Shown here: positions 59,186 to 64,000 of the stretch, piece by piece
How the letters are laid out: each line of letters opens with the position of its first letter
How positions within the stretch are numbered: position 1 is the first letter of the stretch
Assembly (NCBI RefSeq): GCF_022374895.2
Contig: NZ_CP092423.2
Coordinates: forward strand, 4,216,001-4,280,000
DNA length: 64,000 nt
Source: Mycobacterium lentiflavum
Lineage (GTDB): Bacteria; Actinomycetota; Actinomycetes; Mycobacteriales; Mycobacteriaceae
Reading direction: 5' to 3'
Translations under genes and position numbers: made by a program
The notes under the pieces: generated by a model
Databases searched by the model: none
The model's input: only the letters and a program-made list of their open reading frames with translations
What the model was told of the DNA's origin: nothing

Positions 59186-60837
59186 GGTGACCCTTCTGCC
59201 TCGGCGCCGGCCAATGCTGTGACCGGAAGCTGTTCTGCGGCAGCCTGTTTAGCCCACCGGTAGTTTGGCTTGCCATTGCCGAGTCGCAGAACCTGCTCGA
59301 CGAACAGAATGGCCTTGGGCGCTTTGAAGTGCGCCAGCTGCGACTTGCACAACGCTGCCAGCTCGGCTCCTTCGACGGTGGCGGCGCCCGGCGCCAGCGC
59401 GACCAGCGCGACGACTTCCTGGCCCCAGCGATCGCTGGGGCGCCCCACCACCAGCGCGTCGGCGACGCCGGGATGGGTACGCAGCACCTCTTCGACCTCT
59501 TCGACGAAAACCTTTTCACCGCCGGTGTTCACCACCAGCGAATCGCGCCCGTACAGGCGCAGGGTGCCGTCGGATTCGATACTGGCCCGGTCGCCGGGTA
59601 TCACCACCCTGGTGCCTTCGATCACCGGGAAGGTGCGCTCGGTGGCCTCGGCGTCGTCGAAGTAGCCCAACGGAATCCGGCCGCTTCGTGCCACCCAGCC
59701 GATCTCGGGATCGCCGGGCGCCAAGAACCTGCTGCGATCCTCCGACACCACCGCTCCGCCCTCGCGGAGGTGAAAGGTCTCGCTCTGCGTGCCGCGCTGA
59801 CTGTGCCCGAATCCCATGTTGCCGGATTCCGACGAGCCGTAACCATCGATGATGGTGACCTGCGGCAGCTTTTCCATCAACGCACGCTTGAACTTGGGAT
59901 TCGTTGCGGCCCCGCCGGTGCCGATGCCATTCAGCGTCGACAGGTTGTAGGAACCTCGTTGCAGCTCGGCGACCAGCGGGCCGGCATACGCGTCACCCAC
60001 CATGGTCATCATGCCGACCCCTTCGCGCTCGGCGGTCTTCCACACCGCGCGCGCGTCGAGTTTGCCCCGGCCGTCGTAGAGCACGGCGGTGAACCCGCCC
60101 ATGATCGCCGCGAAGGCGGTCCACATGCCGGCGGCATGCATCAGCGGCGAGACCGCGAACCACGGCTGACCGCCGCCGCGTACCTTGGCATGGATCTCGT
60201 CGACGCTGGCGTGGTCGGCCCCGACCATCGATGCCACGTACATGTCGCTTTGGCGCCACAGGACGCCTTTGGGACGGCCGGTCGTTCCGCCGGTGCACAT
60301 CATGATCAAATCGTCGGGTGATCCCGGCGCCGGATTGCCCGAACCGCCTTGTGCCAGTGCATCTTCCAGCGATACCGCACCGGGCAACTCGGCGGCGCCG
60401 CTGCCGTCGTCGATGGAGATCAGCAGCTCGGCACCGGGTGACGGCAGCACCTCGGCGCACCGCGCGCCCAGGGATCGGTGATAGATGATGCCGCGCGGCC
60501 GGACGTAGGAGAGTAAGTCGGCGATCTCCCGCGGCGAATAGCTGTAGTTCACGTTGACCGGAACCACGCGGGCTTTCAGGCACGCGATCACCGCGTCCGG
60601 GTACAGATCGTTGTACATCAGCAGCGCGACCCGGTCTTGGCCGCATTCCCAGCGGTTCAGCGTGTCCCGCTCACGGTGCGCCCCGAAACCGTTGGCGCTC
60701 AGGAAGTTCGCCAATCGACTGGTTCGTTCTGCCGACTCCGCGAAGGTGCTGCGGCGCGATCCGCACACCGTCATCACACGGTTGGGGATGACGTCGGCGA
60801 TGGCATCGAGAACCGCCCCGACGGTCCATTCACTCAC
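59182..60837 (-). CDS. Acyl-CoA synthetase (FadD-family)
   Basis: 551-aa AMP-forming ligase: TGGTTGRPKGVLWRQ P-loop, IDGYGSSESGNMG, NTGGEKVFVEEVEEVL, and GNGKPNYRW with catalytic Lys. Similar in arrangement to the ligase at 42219 (both have GVLWRQ and NxGGEK). GTG start at 60835-60837, 12 bp after the amidohydrolase stop. It activates the substrate for the following dehydrogenase pair. Confidence 0.89.
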   Translation of the reverse strand: MSEWTVGAVLDAIADVIPNRVMTVCGSRRSTFAESAERTSRLANFLSANGFGAHRERDTLNRWECGQDRVALLMYNDLYPDAVIACLKARVVPVNVNYSYSPREIADLLSYVRPRGIIYHRSLGARCAEVLPSPGAELLISIDDGSGAAELPGAVSLEDALAQGGSGNPAPGSPDDLIMMCTGGTTGRPKGVLWRQSDMYVASMVGADHASVDEIHAKVRGGGQPWFAVSPLMHAAGMWTAFAAIMGGFTAVLYDGRGKLDARAVWKTAEREGVGMMTMVGDAYAGPLVAELQRGSYNLSTLNGIGTGGAATNPKFKRALMEKLPQVTIIDGYGSSESGNMGFGHSQRGTQSETFHLREGGAVVSEDRSRFLAPGDPEIGWVARSGRIPLGYFDDAEATERTFPVIEGTRVVIPGDRASIESDGTLRLYGRDSLVVNTGGEKVFVEEVEEVLRTHPGVADALVVGRPSDRWGQEVVALVALAPGAATVEGAELAALCKSQLAHFKAPKAILFVEQVLRLGNGKPNYRWAKQAAAEQLPVTALAGAEAEGSP

Positions 60838-60849
60838 TGCCCGGGCCGC

Positions 60850-62052
60850 CTAGGCCGCCACGGTGGCTTTGACGCCGAGCAGATCTAACGCGTTGTCGCG
60901 CATAATCTTTCGGATATCCGACTCGCTGAAGGCGGTGAGTTCCTCGGCGAACGAAACCGGCGACTCGAGGCCTTCGCCGTGCGGCCAATCGGAGCCGAAC
61001 AGGATCTTGTCGACGCCGATGACTTCGGCCAGCTCCGGTAGGTCGTCCTCGTAGTACGGGGCGATCCATACGTTGTTGCGCAACTGCTCCACCGGATCCT
61101 CGGGGAAGTCGCGCGGCTGGGTGTTGGCCGCCTTCTTCAGTCGCTTGACGAGCCGATGCACAAAGTACGAACCGTTTTCGATGCTGACCGCCTTCAGTTT
61201 CGGGTGGCGGGTGAACACACCGTGCACGATCATCGAGGCCATCGTGTCGTGAATGGCACGGTCGTCGAGGAGCACATTGTCCAACGGATCCTTGGCGCCA
61301 AACCCTTCGAACGTCGCCTTTCCGCCCCAGGCCGCCGCGATGTGCAGATAGCCGCTGTCGCTGAGATGGAATCCCACCGGCACTCCCGCCTCGGCCAGCC
61401 GGGCCCACACCGGGTCGTGGCTGGGATGCCCCAGCGACCGCGGCTTGACCAAGCCGGGCACCGGCGCCGGACGAACCAGCACCAGCTTGGCGCCGCGCGC
61501 CAACACGAAGTCGACTTCCTCGAGCGCCTTGACCGAGTCGGCCAACGAGATGATCGGGGCGGCAATGATTCGGCGATCCGGCCGGTCGAAGCCCCAGTCC
61601 TCGTCGAGCCACAGGTTGAACGCGTGCACCGATGCCATCGTCGCGTCGATGTCGTGCTTGAGCGCTTCTTCGACTCCGCACCCGAATGTCGGCAACATGA
61701 AGACGGTGTCGATGTCCTGGGTGTCCATCACCGTGATGCGAGCGTCGCGATTCTGGTACTCGGGGTGTTCGCCGAGCCGCTCGACCTTCATCAGCGACGC
61801 CGGATCGACACCCTCGGGAATCTCACCGCGGAACAACAGGTCAAGGCAACCGGGCACGATGATCGGGTCGAACGTGGGGTTGGGAATGAAGTGATTGACC
61901 TGGCCTCCGATGATGGCCAAGGTGCGCTTGCCCTGGGTGACCATCTGCACGCCGCGGCTCTTGAACGCCTTGTCCAGGTGGCGGGTGAACGCGTCCAGCG
62001 GTTCGTAGTAGTGGTTGTCGACATCAATCGCCTTGTAGCTCAAGCTATGCAT
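60850..62052 (-). CDS. Amidohydrolase-2 family metal-dependent hydrolase
   Basis: 400 aa: IDVDNHYYEPLDAF, VNHFIPNPTFDPIIVPG, central GFHLSDSG, IVHGVFTRHPKLKAVSIENG, and FGSDWPHGEGLESP. Closest in layout to the 17695 and 49962 proteins. GGAAGG just before the ATG at 62050-62052. It follows the enoyl-CoA hydratase by 18 bp. Family members include hydrolases and non-oxidative decarboxylases. Confidence 0.88.
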   Translation of the reverse strand: MHSLSYKAIDVDNHYYEPLDAFTRHLDKAFKSRGVQMVTQGKRTLAIIGGQVNHFIPNPTFDPIIVPGCLDLLFRGEIPEGVDPASLMKVERLGEHPEYQNRDARITVMDTQDIDTVFMLPTFGCGVEEALKHDIDATMASVHAFNLWLDEDWGFDRPDRRIIAAPIISLADSVKALEEVDFVLARGAKLVLVRPAPVPGLVKPRSLGHPSHDPVWARLAEAGVPVGFHLSDSGYLHIAAAWGGKATFEGFGAKDPLDNVLLDDRAIHDTMASMIVHGVFTRHPKLKAVSIENGSYFVHRLVKRLKKAANTQPRDFPEDPVEQLRNNVWIAPYYEDDLPELAEVIGVDKILFGSDWPHGEGLESPVSFAEELTAFSESDIRKIMRDNALDLLGVKATVAA

Positions 62053-62070
62053 GACCTTCCTTCCCGGGAA

Positions 62071-62928
62071 CTACGCGTCTGTTGGGCTCAGCGAAGGAAA
62101 CTTCGGGGGCCGCTTCTCGAGGAAACTCGTGATTCCTTCGATGACGTCCGGCCGCGACATCGCCTCGTGCACCAAGACTTCGGAACGGGCATTCGCGTCC
62201 ACGACGTCGCGGATGTCGTCGCCGTAGACCTGCCGTTTGATAACGGCCATCGATGCCGGTGAACAGTGCTCGGCCATGTCCTCGGCGTACTGCACAGCCC
62301 GCTTCATCAGGTCGTCGGCCGCCACGACCTCTTTGACCAGACCCAGCTCGGCGGCCTCCTCGGCAAGAAAGGTACGCGCACTCAGCAACAGATCGAGCGC
62401 GATTCCCATGCTGGTCAGGCGCGGCAGAATCCAGGAGATGCCGAATTCGGCGATCAGTCCCCGGCGAGCGAACACGGCGCCGAATTTGGCCCCGGCAGCG
62501 GCGAACCGCACGTCGCACATCAGCGCCTGGGTCAGACCGATGCCGACACAGGCACCGTTGATGGCCGCGATGACGGGCTTACGCAGCGTGGTCACAAAGT
62601 GCGGCGGTCGTTCACCAACCAATTCGGCCAGGTTCGTCTCACCGGCCTTCTCCATCGATTCGCCGACCTTGGTCGCCTCGCTCGGCGCGCCCAGATAGGC
62701 GCCGGCGCAGAACCCTCTGCCCCGACCGGTCAGCACTGTCGCCCTGATCGCGGGGTCGGATTCGGCGCGGTCGACGGCGGCATAGAACCCGGCCGCAATG
62801 TCAGGACCCCACGCGTTGAGGCGGTCCGGCCGATTGAACGTCAGGATGGCGACGCCGCTGTCAGTGGTCTCGTACAACACCGCGTCGTCGGCTTGAGAGT
62901 CCTGGGAGGCGCCGTTGCTTGCGGACAT
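62071..62928 (-). CDS. Enoyl-CoA hydratase/isomerase family protein
   Basis: 285-aa crotonase. FNRPDRLNAWGPDIAAGF, oxyanion-hole GRGRGFCAGAYLG, NGACVGIGLTQALMCDVRFA, then FGAVFARRGLIAEFGISWIL. The first hydratase Glu position (FGxPE) is not Glu; one Glu remains in GLIAEFG, so isomerase or hydrolase activity is possible. The ATG at 62926-62928 is preferred because AGGAGG lies nine bases upstream; an ATG at 62985 is inside the operator-like palindrome. First gene of the 62928-56068 unit. Confidence 0.87.
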   Translation of the reverse strand: MSASNGASQDSQADDAVLYETTDSGVAILTFNRPDRLNAWGPDIAAGFYAAVDRAESDPAIRATVLTGRGRGFCAGAYLGAPSEATKVGESMEKAGETNLAELVGERPPHFVTTLRKPVIAAINGACVGIGLTQALMCDVRFAAAGAKFGAVFARRGLIAEFGISWILPRLTSMGIALDLLLSARTFLAEEAAELGLVKEVVAADDLMKRAVQYAEDMAEHCSPASMAVIKRQVYGDDIRDVVDANARSEVLVHEAMSRPDVIEGITSFLEKRPPKFPSLSPTDA

Positions 62929-62983
62929 CTTCCGCGGCACCTCCTCATGGGCTTGACGACGGATTTCAGTGGGCTTTGTACCC

Positions 62984-62992
62984 ATACTGTAT
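62984..62992. promoter_or_regulatory. ATACTGTAT palindrome upstream of enoyl-CoA hydratase operon
   Basis: 9-bp palindrome about 55 bp before the hydratase start, the sixth TTAC[A/G]GTA-like site. A TATACAG -10-like sequence is read on the minus strand. Confidence 0.45.
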
Positions 62993-63150
62993 ACCTATCG
63001 GTACCGCATTCCACAACTATCCCTGCGGTCCCGCGAACCCACGCCAAACAGCGGATTCGCGATGGGCGATCACGGTCCGGAAGGTCGCGGAGAGCGGGTC
63101 CGCGGAGGCGACGGGAAGCCGAAATCTTCGGCAACAAAGCGCACCGCGTT

Positions 63151-63176
63151 GTTTGGGATCGCGACTCGCCGGGTTA
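63151..63176 (+). promoter_or_regulatory. Sigma-F-like promoter
   Basis: GTTT (63151-63154), 16-bp spacer, GGGTTA (63171-63176), close to the mycobacterial sigma-F pattern GTTT-N15-17-GGGTAT. It lies 46 bp before the next start. The rest of the 293-bp gap 62929-63221 holds no convincing gene. Confidence 0.45.
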
Positions 63177-63221
63177 CCGGCACGGAAGGACGTGAACATC
63201 TGGCAGCTAGGGGGACCAGTC

Positions 63222-63503
63222 GTGAAATCGACGATCAGGGCGGTCGTGCATCGGTTGAAGCAGGCGCGGTCCGCGCTGTTGAAGGTCGAAGCGGCGTGGG
63301 CGGGCACGCAATTCCTGCTTGGGTTGGGGCCGCTGGGCGTGCTGATCGCGCTCGTCTTGTGGGCACGACGGCGCCGAAACAACAACGAGCCGGCGCAGCC
63401 GGACACCCGAGCGCCGAACGCCACGGACGCCGAAGTCGAAGCCGACGGCAACGTACCGGTCACCGCGGCTTCGGCAGCTGCCGGAGATGGGCTGGCGCAC
63501 TGA
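63222..63503 (+). CDS. Small membrane protein, unknown function
   Basis: 93 aa, GTG start at 63222 behind GGGGGA (63210-63215). A basic N-terminus (STIRAVVHRLKQARSALLKV), one membrane segment (FLLGLGPLGVLIALVLW, about 33-49), RRRRNNN stop-transfer, and an acidic Ala-rich tail. Layout resembles the small membrane protein at 16137 but sequence similarity is not clear. A sigma-F-like promoter upstream and a CsbD gene downstream suggest a stress role. Confidence 0.72.
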   Translation: MKSTIRAVVHRLKQARSALLKVEAAWAGTQFLLGLGPLGVLIALVLWARRRRNNNEPAQPDTRAPNATDAEVEADGNVPVTAASAAAGDGLAH

Positions 63504-63601
63504 CACTGTGGCGAGTGCCACGTACCGACAGTGTTTTCGCCCGTCCGGCGGTTGGGAAGAGGAAGTAATGGCACCCACTAGGCAGGAGGAGGGAATCGCC
63601 A

Positions 63602-63820
63602 ATGGTTGACGTCATCAGGGGCGTCGTGGAAGACGTTGTCGGCAAGGCCAAGGAGGTAGTCGGTACGGTCGCGGGTCGCAACGACTGGATCACGGAAGGC
63701 CAGGCGCAGCAAGACAAAGCAGAAGCGCTGCGCAATGCCTCGAAGAAGGCGGCTGAGGCCGACAAGGCGCGCGCCGAAGCGAAAGTTCACAAGGCGCGTC
63801 AACGCGCCGAACAGAACTAG
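63602..63820 (+). CDS. CsbD-like stress-response protein
   Basis: 72-aa very hydrophilic helical protein: VVGKAKEVVGTVAGRND, then EGQAQQDKAEALRN and a Lys/Ala/Glu-rich tail, as in CsbD-family general-stress proteins (sigma-B-controlled in Bacillus). AGGAGGAGG lies about 10 bases before the ATG. A weak GTTT-N17-GGGAAG at 63533-63559 might be sigma-F-like. Confidence 0.85.
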   Translation: MVDVIRGVVEDVVGKAKEVVGTVAGRNDWITEGQAQQDKAEALRNASKKAAEADKARAEAKVHKARQRAEQN

Positions 63821-63837
63821 CCAACGTCCGCGTTCGC

Positions 63838-63870
63838 AAGGCCCGGTCACCCCCTCGGTGGCCGGGCCTT
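63838..63870 (+). terminator. GC-rich hairpin terminator after csbD-like gene
   Basis: 14-bp stem (63838-63851 with 63857-63870, one wobble pair), 5-base loop CCCTC, no T run. Such hairpins are common at mycobacterial gene ends. Serves the csbD-like gene and possibly the converging gene at the window edge. Confidence 0.75.
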
Positions 63871-63910
63871 CGCATGGGCTTGGGGCACAACGGCTTTAGG
63901 CGCTCGGTTG

Positions 63911-64000
63911 TTAGTTGATCAGCCCGAGCTTGCGATACGCCGTCTCCATTTGGGCTTTGGCCCCGGGCGGCAGCTCGGCCTGCGGAGGCCGGGAATGCGG
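63911..64000 (-). CDS. C-terminus of a gene continuing beyond the window (possibly DapA/aldolase family)
   Basis: 29 codons ending in TAA at 63911-63913. The tail (RPPQAELPPGAKAQMETAY, then RKLGLIN) resembles C-terminal helices of dihydrodipicolinate-synthase-family proteins, but the segment is too short for a firm call. Codon use (GC third position) is that of a true gene. Confidence 0.5.
   Translation of the reverse strand, partial: PHSRPPQAELPPGAKAQMETAYRKLGLIN

Overview
The window is a high-GC, tightly packed piece of a mycobacterial chromosome, most likely a slow-growing or environmental Mycobacterium. The signs are a MmpS/MmpL pair, a DUF222/13E12 HNH protein, a very long CtpH/CtpI-type P-type ATPase, a PAS-PP2C-kinase-STAS protein of the Rv1364c type, F420-type LLM oxidoreductases, GTG/TTG starts and many ATGA/GTGA gene overlaps. 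No tRNA, rRNA, CRISPR array, insertion sequence or prophage was seen.

Most of the window (1-9.4 kb, 17.7-18.9 kb, 21.6-51.2 kb, 56-63 kb) is catabolic: coenzyme-A ligases (3), acyl-CoA dehydrogenases (8, as four adjacent pairs), CoA-transferases (2), P450s (3), Rieske proteins (2), LLM monooxygenases (3), SDRs (3), amidohydrolase-2 proteins (6), an Ltp-type thiolase/aldolase, a carboxyltransferase, an enoyl-CoA hydratase and a flavin monooxygenase. Together they look like equipment for oxidising a cyclic or branched hydrophobic substrate (steroid, terpenoid or similar), activating it with CoA and shortening it. The substrate cannot be read from the sequence. Six promoter regions carry the short palindromic motif TTAC[A/G]GTA(A/T), a candidate shared operator. 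Two share a GCTATTTATA element, one of them beside a FadR-type GntR regulator.

Between these blocks: 9.3-16.5 kb holds the DUF222 protein, a membrane protein with seven histidines spaced four residues apart, and the P-type ATPase. 16.6-17.7 kb holds a TetR repressor fused to a PaaI-type hotdog domain, followed by a perfect inverted repeat. 19.0-21.6 kb holds sigma-F-type regulators (STAS protein and four-domain RsbU-like protein). 63.1-63.9 kb holds two small stress-type genes, one with a sigma-F-like promoter.

The most distinctive locus is 51.2-55.9 kb: a DUF156 (CsoR/CstR-type) regulator, MmpS, MmpL, a membrane-anchored Met/His-rich peptide and an AhpD-like protein. Three G/C-centred ATACC...GGTAT operators lie in front of the regulator, mmpS and ahpD. 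The regulator keeps both sensor cysteines but lacks the copper-binding histidine, so it may sense persulfide or another soft ligand rather than Cu(I).

A second theme is enzymes with replaced active-site residues: an HSL-type hydrolase (Ser to Asp, His to Asn), an amidohydrolase (metal and acid residues lost) beside a better-conserved paralogue, an isochorismatase-fold protein (whole triad changed), a Baeyer-Villiger-type monooxygenase (fingerprint His to Phe) and the TetR-linked hotdog domain (His to Gln).
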